A DNA stretch of 64,000 nucleotides, from contig NZ_AHIL01000054.1 of NCBI RefSeq assembly GCF_000241525.1, positions 1-64,000 on the forward strand, written 5' to 3'. The position numbers and the translations under genes are program-made. The notes below the pieces were generated by a model that was not told the DNA's origin, did no database searches, and worked only from the letters and a program-made list of their open reading frames with translations. Every line of letters starts with the position of its first letter. Positions within the stretch are counted from its first letter, which is position 1. The DNA is from Comamonas testosteroni ATCC 11996. Lineage in GTDB: Bacteria; Pseudomonadota; Gammaproteobacteria; Burkholderiales; Burkholderiaceae_C. Positions 8,971-17,450 of this stretch are shown here, piece after piece.

Positions 8971-9420
8971 TCAGAACGTGCCGCGCAGCTTCAGCATCAC
9001 ATTGCGTGGATCGCCATAGTGGCTGCTGTTGACCAGGTTGCCGATCGAGGTGTAGCAGCGCTTGTCGAACAAATTGTTGAAGTTCAGCGAGGCCTGCCAC
9101 TGCCTGCTGATCTGTTTGCGCACATAACTGCTCCACAGGGCAGGCCCGGCGCGGTGATGTCCACCGTGCCGATCTTGTGGTTGCAAGCACTCTGGGTGAT
9201 CACGCCGCCGCCTGGCCTGAAGGCACTCCTGGCGCCGGGCAACGGGTAGGTGCTCCACAGGCGCAGCATGTGCTCGGGCGGGTGGGTATTGAAGTCCAGG
9301 CCCTGGTTGTTGATGTCGTGCTCGTAGGTGTTGCGGTTGGGGTTTAGCCGGCAGACAGGTCCCAGCCGCAGCTGAGCTCGCCGCCGAATGTGGTCAAGGT
9401 CTGCATTCCGGGCTTAAACG
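8971..9420 (-). pseudogene. Decayed 3' end of a TonB-dependent siderophore receptor gene
   Basis: Read on the minus strand, three successive frames each encode part of the C-terminal beta-barrel of a FpvA/FhuE-type receptor: FGGELSCGWDLSAG near 9400-9346, then NPNRNTYEHDINNQ and PEHMLRLWSTYPLPG around 9340-9235, then WQASLNFNNLFDKR and GDPRNVMLKLRGTF to the stop at 8971. A frameshift lies near 9345 (GGC TAA in place of an expected Gly-Tyr) and another near 9145. No N-terminal plug or signal peptide is present upstream, where argS begins divergently. I see it as a dead remnant left after a deletion. Confidence 0.85.
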
Positions 9421-9569
9421 AGAATGACTTCCCTTCGCGCAGTGACTGTGCATGGCCGGCGAAACATACGGATACCGCCCACCGCTCTGAAACCTGTGAA
9501 CCGGCCCTGGAACAAGGGTGTGGCGCCAGCGATTCGGCAGGACTTGAATCCGGCACGTAAAATCCTTCG

Positions 9570-11279
9570 ATGCTCTCCGTCAAACAGGAATTGCTCGCAG
9601 CCCTGGCTGCTGAGCTCGAAACACTCTCGCCCGGCGCCGGCGCACGCGCTGCGTTTGAAAACCCCAAAGTGGCAGCCCATGGCGATTTCGCCTGCACGGC
9701 GGCCATGCAGCTGGCCAAGCCTCTGAAGGCCAACCCGCGCGCCCTGGGCGAGCAGCTCAAGACCGCGCTGGAGGCTACCGCCGCTTTCCAGCAGTGGGTA
9801 GATGCGATTGAAATCGCGGGCCCGGGCTTTCTCAACATCCGCCTCAAGCCTGCTGCCAAGCAGGAGGTGGTGCGCGAAGTGCTGGCGCAGGCCGAGAAGT
9901 TCGGCTACCAGGCAGATCGCGGCGAGAACATCCTCGTCGAGTTCGTTTCCGCCAACCCCACCGGCCCTCTGCATGTGGGCCATGGCCGCCAGGCGGCCAT
10001 TGGCGATGCGATCAGCAACCTGTATTCCACCCAGGGCTGGAAGGTTCACCGCGAGTTCTATTACAACGACGCGGGCGTGCAGATCGACACCCTGACCAAG
10101 AGCACCCAGCTGCGCGCCAAGGGCTTCAAGCCCGGTGACGAATGCTGGCCCACCGACAGCGACAACCCGCTGGCCAAGAATTTCTACAACGGCGACTACA
10201 TTGCCGACATCGCCAAGGCTTTCCTGGCCAAGGAAACCATCAAGGCCGATGACCGCGAGTTCACCGCCAACGGCGATGTCGAGGATTACGACAACATCCG
10301 TCAGTTCGCCGTGGCCTATCTGCGCAACGAACAGGACAAGGACCTGCAGGCGTTCAACCTGAAGTTCGACGAGTACTACCTGGAGTCCAGCCTCTATGAA
10401 AACGGTCATGTCGAAGCGACCGTGAACCGCCTGATCGCCAATGGCAAGACCTATGAGCAGGACGGCGCGCTGTGGCTCAGGTCCACCGACTACGGGGACG
10501 ACAAAGACCGCGTGATGCGCAAGACCGACGGCGGCTACACCTACTTTGTGCCCGATGTGGCCTATCACATCCAGAAGTTCAAGCGCGGCTTCACCAAGGT
10601 GGTGAACATTCAGGGCACGGACCACCACGGCACCATTGCCCGTGTGCGTGCCGGCCTGCAGGCTGCCGATGTAGGCATCCCCGAGGGCTACCCCGACTAC
10701 GTGCTGCACACCATGGTGCGCGTGGTGCGCAACGGCGAAGAGGTCAAGATCAGCAAGCGTGCCGGCTCCTACGTCACGCTGCGCGATCTGATCGAGTGGA
10801 CCAGCAAGGACGCCGTGCGCTTCTTCCTGCTCTCGCGCAAGCCCGACACCGAGTACACCTTCGACGTGGACCTGGCCGTGGCCCAGAACAACGACAACCC
10901 CGTGTACTACGTGCAGTACGCCCATGCGCGCATCCAGTCCGTGCTGCGCGCCTGGCAGGAGGCCGGCGGTGCAGGCCTGGCGGCACTCAAGGATGTGGAC
11001 CTGTCCGCTCTGGAAGGCCCGCAGGCCCAGGCGCTGATGCTGCTGCTGGCCAAGTACCCCGAGATGCTGACTGCTGCTGCCGAAGGCAATGCACCGCACG
11101 ACGTGACCTTCTACCTGCGTGATCTGGCCTCCAGCTACCACAGCTACTACGACGCAGAGCGTATCTTGGTGGACGACGAAAAGGTCAAGCTCGCACGCCT
11201 GGCCCTGGTCGCTGCCACGGCCCAGGTGTTGCACAATGGCCTGGCGGTGCTGGGTGTGAGCGCACCCGAGCGCATGTAA
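9570..11279 (+). CDS. argS: Arginyl-tRNA synthetase
   Basis: Class I aminoacyl-tRNA synthetase that charges tRNA-Arg with arginine in the cytoplasm; 569 residues, a normal length. The N-terminal Arg-tRNA recognition domain spans about 1-100, the HIGH-type motif reads LHVGHG at 134-139 within [13 protein letters not shown], the KMSKS-equivalent region is [13 protein letters not shown], and the DALR anticodon-binding domain ends the protein ([22 protein letters not shown] region). It leads a plus-strand run with the SPOR and dsbA genes. The start ATG has a weak ribosome binding site. Essential gene, apparently intact. Confidence 0.97.
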   Translation: MLSVKQELLAALAAELETLSPGAGARAAFENPKVAAHGDFACTAAMQLAKPLKANPRALGEQLKTALEATAAFQQWVDAIEIAGPGFLNIRLKPAAKQEVVREVLAQAEKFGYQADRGENILVEFVSANPTGPLHVGHGRQAAIGDAISNLYSTQGWKVHREFYYNDAGVQIDTLTKSTQLRAKGFKPGDECWPTDSDNPLAKNFYNGDYIADIAKAFLAKETIKADDREFTANGDVEDYDNIRQFAVAYLRNEQDKDLQAFNLKFDEYYLESSLYENGHVEATVNRLIANGKTYEQDGALWLRSTDYGDDKDRVMRKTDGGYTYFVPDVAYHIQKFKRGFTKVVNIQGTDHHGTIARVRAGLQAADVGIPEGYPDYVLHTMVRVVRNGEEVKISKRAGSYVTLRDLIEWTSKDAVRFFLLSRKPDTEYTFDVDLAVAQNNDNPVYYVQYAHARIQSVLRAWQEAGGAGLAALKDVDLSALEGPQAQALMLLLAKYPEMLTAAAEGNAPHDVTFYLRDLASSYHSYYDAERILVDDEKVKLARLALVAATAQVLHNGLAVLGVSAPERM

Positions 11280-11380
11280 TCCCAGTTTCCTGTCCATCGG
11301 CCGCCTTGCCGGCCTTGCCTGTCAGGGGTCGATGGATCTGAGAGTGGAATAACTGAAGCAGAAAGCGTTAAGCGACTGAT

Positions 11381-12082
11381 ATGAAGAACCAGCAACGCGG
11401 TGGAACCATCCTGGGGCTTATCTTTGGCATGGTCATCGGTCTGGCTGCGGCTCTGGCCGTGGCCATCTATGTGACCAAGGTGCCGGTGCCCTTCCTCAAC
11501 AAGGGCGGAAACAACACTCAGCGCGATGCGGCTGAGGCCGAGCGCAACAAGAACTGGGACCCCAACGCACCACTGCAGAGCCGCCAGCCTGCACCGCCCC
11601 CGGTGACGCCACCAGTTCCTCCGAGCGACGTGACGGTGTCGCCGCCCACGCCTGCGGTTCAACCTACTGCAACCGGCGGGGTCACCACGCCGCCGCCCTC
11701 TACGCCGGACAAGCCTGTCAAGCCTGCATCGGGTGATCCGCTGGGTGATCTGGTCAAGGAGCGCTCCGCCGCCGCCGACAAGGCAGAAAAGGCGCGTGCA
11801 GACAAGGAAAAGGCGGCTGCGCAGACGGCATCCTCTTCGGACTCTGCATTCAACTACTTTGTGCAGGCCGGCGCTTTCCGTGGCCAGAGCGAAGCGGAAG
11901 CGCAGCGTGCCAAGCTGGCCATGCTGGGCTGGGAGTCGCGCATCAGCGAGCGTGAGCAGAACGGCATCACCGTTTTCCGCGTGCGTGTGGGGCCGTTCAG
12001 CAAGCGTGACGACGCCGAGCAGCTCAAGGGCAAGCTCGATGGCGCGGGCGTGGACTCGACTCTGGTGCGCGCGGCCAGATAA
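11381..12082 (+). CDS. SPOR domain-containing inner-membrane protein
   Basis: 233 residues with a short cytoplasmic N terminus, one membrane helix (about 9-31, ILGLIFGMVIGLAAALAVAI), a long proline-rich periplasmic linker (about 60-120), a charged Ala/Lys helix, and a C-terminal SPOR domain (about 155-231) starting at NYFVQAGAFRGQSEAEAQ. SPOR domains bind denuded glycan strands at division septa, so it probably acts in cell division or wall maintenance, like FtsN or DedD, but true FtsN identity is not shown. It lies between argS and dsbA in a common order for this family of bacteria. Confidence 0.88.
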   Translation: MKNQQRGGTILGLIFGMVIGLAAALAVAIYVTKVPVPFLNKGGNNTQRDAAEAERNKNWDPNAPLQSRQPAPPPVTPPVPPSDVTVSPPTPAVQPTATGGVTTPPPSTPDKPVKPASGDPLGDLVKERSAAADKAEKARADKEKAAAQTASSSDSAFNYFVQAGAFRGQSEAEAQRAKLAMLGWESRISEREQNGITVFRVRVGPFSKRDDAEQLKGKLDGAGVDSTLVRAAR

Positions 12083-12083
12083 C

Positions 12084-12160
12084 AAGGCCCTGAGACGCGG
12101 AGCGCCTTCTCCTCGGAACGGGGGGGCACCTTAGGTGCGAGGCGGCCCTTGCTTGAGGTT
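12084..12160. repeat. Dispersed CCCTGAG...GGCGGCCCTTGCT intergenic repeat, diverged copy
   Basis: Begins just after the SPOR gene stop with GGCCCTGAGACGC, has a central C-rich/G-rich inverted section and ends in GAGGCGGCCCTTGCTTGAGG. It shares its order of motifs with copies at 16311-16390, 47804-47905 and 50046-50161. Confidence 0.6.
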
Positions 12161-12252
12161 TCAGGCTCGTGCCACTGGTAGTTTTGACAACGCTGAACTT
12201 TTTTGGGCCTGTTGGCTCTGATACTGCAGACCTGATACAGGAGTTTGTTTAG

Positions 12253-12903
12253 ATGAAACGTCGCGAATTCTCTCTGGCTGCCTCGGCAGCTGCTGCTGGT
12301 GCCCTGAGTCTGGGTGCCTCCTCCAGCTGGGCCCAGGGCGCTGCGCCCAAAGAAGGCAAGGACTACATCAAGCTCGGCAAGCCTGCCAGCGTGAGCGCGC
12401 CGGCCGGCAAGGTCGAGGTGGTCGAGTTCTTCTGGTACAGCTGTCCGCATTGCAATGTCTTCGAGCCCCAGTTCGAAGCCTGGGCCAAGAGCCAGCCTGC
12501 CGATGTGGTGGTGCGCCGCGTGCCCGTGGCTTTCAATGCCTCTTTCGTGCCTCAGCAGAAGCTCTACTACGCCCTGGAGGGCATGAACCTGCTGCCCCAG
12601 CTGCACGCCAAGGTGTTCCGTACCATTCACGTGGATCGCAATCTGCTCAAGACCGACGACGCCATCTTTGACTGGGTCGGCAAGCAGGGCGTGGATCTGG
12701 CCAAGTTCAAGGAGGTCTACAACTCCTTCACCGTGGCCAATCAGGCACGCAAGGCCGCTCAGCTGCAAAACGAATATGACGTGGAAGGCGTGCCCGCCAT
12801 GGGTGTGGCCGGCCGCTACTACACGGACGGCACCAAGGCCGGCAATATGGACAATGTGCTGCGCGTGGTCAATGCGCTGGTTGCCTCCAGTCGCAAGGCC
12901 TGA
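12253..12903 (+). CDS. dsbA: Thiol:disulfide interchange protein DsbA
   Basis: Periplasmic thioredoxin-fold oxidase that introduces disulfide bonds into secreted proteins and is itself re-oxidised by DsbB. 216 residues: an N-terminal export signal (MKRREFSLAASAAAAGAL, ending near SSSWAQ; the RRE could hint at Tat but Sec is also possible), the active site C64-P-H-C67 in WYSCPHCNVFEP, and the cis-proline loop GVPAMGV. The CPHC dipeptide is that of strongly oxidising DsbA. It follows the SPOR gene after a dispersed repeat and is closed by a terminator. Confidence 0.95.
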   Translation: MKRREFSLAASAAAAGALSLGASSSWAQGAAPKEGKDYIKLGKPASVSAPAGKVEVVEFFWYSCPHCNVFEPQFEAWAKSQPADVVVRRVPVAFNASFVPQQKLYYALEGMNLLPQLHAKVFRTIHVDRNLLKTDDAIFDWVGKQGVDLAKFKEVYNSFTVANQARKAAQLQNEYDVEGVPAMGVAGRYYTDGTKAGNMDNVLRVVNALVASSRKA

Positions 12904-12943
12904 GATCAGGCAGCAGACGCCAGTGACGTTTGACGCCCAACAA

Positions 12944-12967
12944 GCCCGCCGCCGTGCGGGCTTTTTT
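12944..12967 (+). terminator. Terminator between dsbA and lptA
   Basis: Stem GCCCGC / GCGGGC with a 6-nt loop and a run of six T. It separates dsbA from the lptA-lptB unit, so lptA needs its own promoter or read-through. Confidence 0.8.
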
Positions 12968-13009
12968 GTGGGTGTTTTTTACGCAAGTTGCAAAAAGGGA
13001 ATGACTACA

Positions 13010-13690
13010 ATGGATGCAAGAAACGTGCCTTCCATGAAAAAAACACTCCTACCTCTTGCGCTGGCCTGCGCCCTGGCAGCAGCGACCGGCATTGTCCATG
13101 CCGAAAAGGCCGACAGCGCCAAGCCCATGAATATCGAGGCGGATGCGTTGCGTCATGACGAGCTGCAGCAGACCAGTGTCTTCACTGGCAATGTGGTGAT
13201 GACCAAGGGCACCATCGTGCTGCGCGGTGCTCAGCTCGATGTGCGGCAGGACGCCGAGGGCTATCAGTACGGTGTGATCAAGGCCGAGGCCGGCAAGCGG
13301 GCGTTCTTCCGTCAGAAGCGCGATACGGTGGCCGGTCAGCCCGAGGAGTTCATCGAGGGCGAAGGCGAAGTCATCGAATACGACGGCAAGGCCGATATCG
13401 TCAAGTTCATCCGTCGTGGCGAGATGCGCCGCTACCGTGGCGGTCAGCTCAGCGATCAGGTCACGGGCTCCATCATCGTCTACAACAACATCACAGACGT
13501 TTATACCGTCGATGGTCAGAAGACCAGCGGTGGCCTGCCCAGCTCCTCCGTGGGGCAGGGCGGTCGTGTGCGCGCCATCATGGCGCCCAAGGACGGAACG
13601 CCGGGGGCCCAGCCCAAGCCCGCCACACCTGCCACGCAGCTGCGCCAGAGCATGACGCTGGGTGGCGAGAAAGCCGACGAGAAGAAATGA
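13010..13690 (+). CDS. lptA: Lipopolysaccharide transport periplasmic protein LptA
   Basis: Forms the periplasmic bridge that carries lipopolysaccharide from the LptBFGC inner-membrane complex to LptD. About 226 residues: a signal peptide ([17 protein letters not shown], cleaved after VHA) and an OstA-type beta-jellyroll ([43 protein letters not shown]), with a Pro-rich tail. The ATG at 13010 has an AAGGGA sequence 9 bp upstream; an internal ATG at 13034 right before the signal peptide is the alternative. The stop overlaps the lptB start (ATGA), so they are coupled. No lptC lies directly upstream, where many genomes have it. Confidence 0.93.
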   Translation: MDARNVPSMKKTLLPLALACALAAATGIVHAEKADSAKPMNIEADALRHDELQQTSVFTGNVVMTKGTIVLRGAQLDVRQDAEGYQYGVIKAEAGKRAFFRQKRDTVAGQPEEFIEGEGEVIEYDGKADIVKFIRRGEMRRYRGGQLSDQVTGSIIVYNNITDVYTVDGQKTSGGLPSSSVGQGGRVRAIMAPKDGTPGAQPKPATPATQLRQSMTLGGEKADEKK

Positions 13691-14469
13691 GCGAGCCGAC
13701 TTTCTCCAGCAGCCGCAGCGGCGAGTCCGACAGCCGCCTGGAGGCCAAGCATCTGGCCAAGTCCTACGGCAGCCGCAAGGTGGTCAAGGATGTGTCACTG
13801 TCCGTGCAAAAAGGCGAGGTGGTCGGTCTGCTCGGCCCCAACGGTGCGGGCAAGACCACATCGTTCTACATGATCGTGGGCCTGGTGCGCAGCGACGGCG
13901 GCGAGATCTTCATCGACGGCCAGCCGGTGGGCGGCATGCCGATTCACCAGCGTTCGCGCCTGGGCCTGTCCTACCTGCCCCAGGAAGCCTCTATCTTTCG
14001 CAAGCTCAGCGTGGAAGACAATGTGCGCGCCGTGCTGGAGCTGCAAAAAGACGAGCAGGGCAAGACGCTGACGCAGGGCGAGATCGAAAAGCGCCTCACC
14101 GGCCTGTTGCAGGAGCTGCGCGTCGAGCATCTGCGCCAGTCGCCCGCGCTGGCGCTGTCCGGTGGTGAGCGCCGTCGCGTGGAAATTGCCCGGGCCCTGG
14201 CTACGCAACCGCGCTTCATTTTGCTTGATGAGCCGTTTGCCGGCATCGATCCGATTGCGGTGATCGAGATCCAGCGCATCATCGGCTTCCTCAAGGAACG
14301 CGGCATCGGCGTGCTGATTACCGACCACAACGTGCGCGAGACGCTGGGCATCTGCGACCACGCCTTCATCATCAGCGACGGCCATGTGCTGGCCGAAGGC
14401 ACGCCCGAGGAGATCGTGGAGAACGCCGATGTGCGCCGCGTCTATCTGGGCGAACATTTCAGGATGTGA
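13687..14469 (+). CDS. lptB: LPS export ABC transporter ATP-binding protein LptB
   Basis: Cytoplasmic ATPase of the LptB2FGC complex that powers extraction of lipopolysaccharide from the inner membrane. 260 residues: Walker A GPNGAGKT (50-57), Q-loop at YLPQEASIF, signature [13 protein letters not shown], Walker [14 protein letters not shown], and the switch His in [10 protein letters not shown]. The extra N-terminal stretch of about 15 residues rich in Ser is the only unusual part. Its start overlaps the lptA stop by 4 bp. The lptF and lptG permease genes are not in the window. Confidence 0.96.
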   Translation: MSEPTFSSSRSGESDSRLEAKHLAKSYGSRKVVKDVSLSVQKGEVVGLLGPNGAGKTTSFYMIVGLVRSDGGEIFIDGQPVGGMPIHQRSRLGLSYLPQEASIFRKLSVEDNVRAVLELQKDEQGKTLTQGEIEKRLTGLLQELRVEHLRQSPALALSGGERRRVEIARALATQPRFILLDEPFAGIDPIAVIEIQRIIGFLKERGIGVLITDHNVRETLGICDHAFIISDGHVLAEGTPEEIVENADVRRVYLGEHFRM

Positions 14470-14614
14470 TGACTCCCACGCTCCCTCACTTTGTGTGGTC
14501 GCTGCCCCCGGAAGGGACCCTGACCGGCAGCGCCGAGGCTTGCCTTGGGGCAGCCCGGCGGCAAACCCATAGCACTGCGCGCGTTTGCAATGATTGTCTG
14601 GGGGCCGCGCCTCG

Positions 14615-16216
14615 ATGAAGCCAGGTCTCTCGCTACGCGTTTCGCAGCATTTGTCGCTTACGCCGCAGTTGCAGCAATCCATTCAGCTGCTGCAGCTCTC
14701 CACTCTGGAGCTGGCGCAGGAAGTCGAGCAGATGCTGGTCGACAACCCTTTTCTGGAGCGTGCGGGCGATGAGGCTGAAACTGCGGGAGATGCTCCTGTA
14801 GATGTAGCTGCTAGCGCCGGTGAATACAGCACCTCAGATGGCATTCGTGCTGAAAATGAATCATTACAAGCGCAATCAGCTACTGAAACGGTAGCAGAAG
14901 CATCAACCCCCGAAACCCCTGAAACGCTGAACTGGGAGGCCGACGGCATGGACGGCCAGGACGGGGAGTGGGGCGGCGAATCCAGCAGCGAGTGGGAGAC
15001 GCCCTCGGCCAGCAGCTCCACGCGCAACCGCGATGGCGATGACGAAACCGATGCCATCGATCTGGCGCGCGAGCACCAGAGCCTGACCGACTTTCTCCAT
15101 CGTCAGGCGCTGAGCCTGCATCTGGGTGCGGCGGACATGGCGGCACTGCGCTTTCTCATCGAGTCGCTCAGCGACGATGGCTATCTCGAGGATTCCCTGC
15201 AGGAGCTGGCGCAAAGCCTTGCCGGCGACGACCTGGAAGAGCGCGAGGAGCTGGAGCAGCACTTTGTCATTGCTCTGAAGCTGCTGCAAAGCCTGGAGCC
15301 CGTGGGCGTGGGCGCGCGTGATCTGGCCGAGTGCCTGCAGCTGCAGCTGCGCGACCTGATCCGCACCGCCGAGGACGAGGGCACGACCGAGGCGCATATG
15401 AGCCGGCTGCTGCTGGCGCAATCCATCTGTGCACAGCCCATGGACCTGCTGGCGCGGCGCGATCTGCGCAAGCTCACCAGTCTGTGCGGCGCGCGCGAGG
15501 AGCAACTGCGCGAAGCCATGGCCCTGATCGCCAGGCTGGAGCCGCGTCCGGGGCGCCGCTTTGTCGACGTGGAGCGCCATATCGTGGTGCCCGATGTCAT
15601 CGTGCGCCCGGTGCGGGCCGGCGCCGGCCGGATGGACTTTTCCGTGCAGCTCAACCCCGAGGTCATGCCACGTCTGCGCGTGCACGACATCTATGCCAGC
15701 GTGCTGCGTCGCCACAAGAACAGCGACGGTCATGCGGCGCTGCAGCAGCAGCTGCAGGAGGCGCGCTGGTTCATCAAGAACATCCAGCAGCGCTTCGACA
15801 CCATCTTGCGTGTTTCCGAAGCCATTGTGGAGCGGCAGAAGAACTTCTTTGTGCATGGCGAGCTGGCCATGCGCCCGCTGGTGCTGCGCGATATCGCCGA
15901 CACCCTGGGCCTGCACGAGTCCACCATCAGCCGCGTGACCACCGCCAAGTACATGGCCACGCCCCAGGGCACGTTCGAGCTCAAGTATTTCTTCGGCTCG
16001 GGCCTGGGCACGGAAACCGGCGGCAGTGCCTCCAGCACGGCCGTGCGTGCGCTGATCAAGCAGTTTGTCGATGCCGAAGATGCCAAGAAGCCGCTGTCGG
16101 ACGCCAAGCTGGCCGACATGCTCAAGGAGCAGGGCATCGAGTGCGCGCGCCGCACCGTCGCCAAATACCGCGAGCAGCTGAAAATTCCCACCACCACGCT
16201 GCGCAAGGCTCTGTAA
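14615..16216 (+). CDS. rpoN: RNA polymerase sigma-54 factor
   Basis: Directs RNA polymerase to -24/-12 promoters that need enhancer-binding activators such as NtrC; 533 residues. Region I is the Gln/Leu-rich N terminus (SLTPQLQQSIQLLQLSTLEL), region II an acidic linker (about 50-150), then the core-binding and DNA-binding domains, ending with the RpoN box ARRTVAKYRE near the C terminus. Start at the ATG 14615 (MKPGLSLRVSQ); an upstream TTG at 14594 is less likely. The linker encoded around 14800-14890 has unusual composition and an inverted repeat. The usual downstream hpf gene is absent; a terminator follows. Confidence 0.96.
   Translation: MKPGLSLRVSQHLSLTPQLQQSIQLLQLSTLELAQEVEQMLVDNPFLERAGDEAETAGDAPVDVAASAGEYSTSDGIRAENESLQAQSATETVAEASTPETPETLNWEADGMDGQDGEWGGESSSEWETPSASSSTRNRDGDDETDAIDLAREHQSLTDFLHRQALSLHLGAADMAALRFLIESLSDDGYLEDSLQELAQSLAGDDLEEREELEQHFVIALKLLQSLEPVGVGARDLAECLQLQLRDLIRTAEDEGTTEAHMSRLLLAQSICAQPMDLLARRDLRKLTSLCGAREEQLREAMALIARLEPRPGRRFVDVERHIVVPDVIVRPVRAGAGRMDFSVQLNPEVMPRLRVHDIYASVLRRHKNSDGHAALQQQLQEARWFIKNIQQRFDTILRVSEAIVERQKNFFVHGELAMRPLVLRDIADTLGLHESTISRVTTAKYMATPQGTFELKYFFGSGLGTETGGSASSTAVRALIKQFVDAEDAKKPLSDAKLADMLKEQGIECARRTVAKYREQLKIPTTTLRKAL
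14804..14883. repeat. Inverted repeat inside the rpoN linker, resembling the intergenic AGCTGC...GCGC repeat
   Basis: GTAGCTGCTAGCGC (14804-14817) and, inverted, GCGCAATCAGCTAC (14870-14883); 12 of 14 positions pair. The section is AT-richer than the rest of rpoN and encodes part of the acidic linker. Motif and orientation resemble the short AGCTGCTTGCGC intergenic repeats. Confidence 0.55.
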
Positions 16217-16230
16217 AGCGCCTCAGCCAC

Positions 16231-16265
16231 AAAAAAGCCGCTGATGTATTCAGCGGCTTTTTGTT
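16231..16265 (+). terminator. Terminator after rpoN
   Basis: AAAAAAGCCGCTGA / TCAGCGGCTTTTT with a 5-nt loop, 15 bp after the rpoN stop; flanking A and T runs make it potentially bidirectional. Confidence 0.88.
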
Positions 16266-16310
16266 TAGAGCCATATGTCTTGATGAAGCAAGACCCAAGT
16301 GAGGGACAGC

Positions 16311-16390
16311 AAGCAAAGGCCGCCCTGCAGCGAAGATGTCGTCCCCCTTCCGAAGAGAAAGGGGGAAGGCGCAAAGCGCCTCAGGGGGAT
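16311..16390. repeat. Dispersed intergenic repeat copy (reverse orientation)
   Basis: On the minus strand it reads ATCCCCCTGAGGCGCTTTGC, a C-rich/G-rich inverted section and GGGGGACGACATCTTCGC, then GCAGGGCGGCC. The same order of motifs occurs at 47804-47905 and 50046-50161. It lies directly past the lpxO stop. Confidence 0.7.
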
Positions 16391-16393
16391 CAA

Positions 16394-17317
16394 TCAGTTT
16401 GGAACCAACCACCAGATAAACCAGACCAGCACGCCAATCATCAGTCCGAACTTGAGGATCTTGTAGAAGGTCGGATTCCAGTCGCGGAAGGCGCGGCGGT
16501 ACTTGCCGGCATAGAACGAGATCTTGAACAGCTTGCTGATCATGCCGCGCGGATCGCCCTCGTTGTTGGGCGAGCTGGCGGCGGCCACCACGTTCTTGCC
16601 CAGCCAGTGATTGAGCCACTGGGCAAAGCCATTGGTCATGGGGCGTTCCACGTCGCAGAACAGCACGATGCGGTTGCCTTCCGAGCGGTTCTCGGCCCAG
16701 TGCATATAGGTCTCGTCGAAGATCACGCCTTCGCCTTCGCGCCAGCTATAGGGCTTGCCGTCGACCTCGATCATGCAGCGGTCGTCGTTGGGGGCCAGCA
16801 CGGCCAGGTGATAGCGCAGCGAGCCCGCATAGGGGTCGCGGTGCAGATTGAGCTTGGCGCCGGGCGGCAGCTCGGCAAACATGGCGGCCTTGACGCTGGG
16901 AATCGACTTCACCAGGGCCGTGGTCCTGGGGCACAGCTCCATGGCCGAAGGGTGGGCATCGCCGTACCACTTGAGGTAGAAGCGCTTCCAGCCGGTCTTG
17001 AAGAAGGAGTTGAAGCCTGCGTCATCGTTGTTGGCGGCAGCCTTGATCTGCATGTTCTTTTGCAGATTGACGGCTTCCTCGCGGATCTCGCGCCAATTGG
17101 CCTGCAGCGGCGCCAGTTCGGGAAAGGTGCTGGTGGGCAGATAAGGCGTGCGCGGCACCTTGCTGAACATCAGCATGAAGACGTTGAACGGCGCTGTGAA
17201 CGTGGAGTGGTCAAACAATTGCTTGACCACCTTGTGGCGCACCTTGCCGCGCAGATGCATGTACAGCCCGCAGCCAAAGAAAAGCAGCACCAGTGCCAGA
17301 ACGATAATTTTTGCCAT
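16394..17317 (-). CDS. lpxO: Lipid A hydroxylase LpxO (Fe(II)/2-oxoglutarate dioxygenase)
   Basis: Inner-membrane aspartyl/asparaginyl beta-hydroxylase-fold enzyme; the LpxO branch adds a 2-hydroxyl to a lipid A acyl chain. 307 residues: N-terminal membrane helix (MAKIIVLALVLLFFGCGLYM), catalytic domain with the iron ligand pair in LNLHRDPYAGSLRYH and the distal DETYMHWAEN/RIVLFCDVERP section, and a second hydrophobic helix at the C terminus (FGLMIGVLVWFIWWLVPN). Start at 17317 chosen because it places the first membrane helix at the N terminus; the frame is open 13 codons further. Single gene facing rpoN. Confidence 0.88.
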   Translation of the reverse strand: MAKIIVLALVLLFFGCGLYMHLRGKVRHKVVKQLFDHSTFTAPFNVFMLMFSKVPRTPYLPTSTFPELAPLQANWREIREEAVNLQKNMQIKAAANNDDAGFNSFFKTGWKRFYLKWYGDAHPSAMELCPRTTALVKSIPSVKAAMFAELPPGAKLNLHRDPYAGSLRYHLAVLAPNDDRCMIEVDGKPYSWREGEGVIFDETYMHWAENRSEGNRIVLFCDVERPMTNGFAQWLNHWLGKNVVAAASSPNNEGDPRGMISKLFKISFYAGKYRRAFRDWNPTFYKILKFGLMIGVLVWFIWWLVPN

Positions 17318-17400
17318 AAGGGCCAATTTTACCGGGGGCACCCCGGCGGCCACCATGGGGGCAGGTCAAACAGAACCGGGGTAGGGGAATATCAAAAGCT

Positions 17401-17428
17401 ATAGCTGCCGGCGCTTGACGGCCAAGCG
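17401..17428. repeat. Short AGCTGC...GCGCTT repeat copy
   Basis: ATAGCTGCCGGCGCTTGACG with a following GCCAAGCG, allowing a small GCGCTTG/CAAGCG hairpin. Lies between lpxO and the DUF711 gene. Confidence 0.5.
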
Positions 17429-17450
17429 CAGCAGCCCGCTTGTTAGATGT

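Noticed and set aside
9414-11297. 627-codon minus-strand frame opposite argS
   Set aside because: Shadow of argS, with composition of reverse-complement codons and no recognisable domain.
12668-13009. In-frame extension of lptA across the dsbA end
   Set aside because: Overlaps the dsbA gene and a terminator; the LptA signal peptide begins after 13010.
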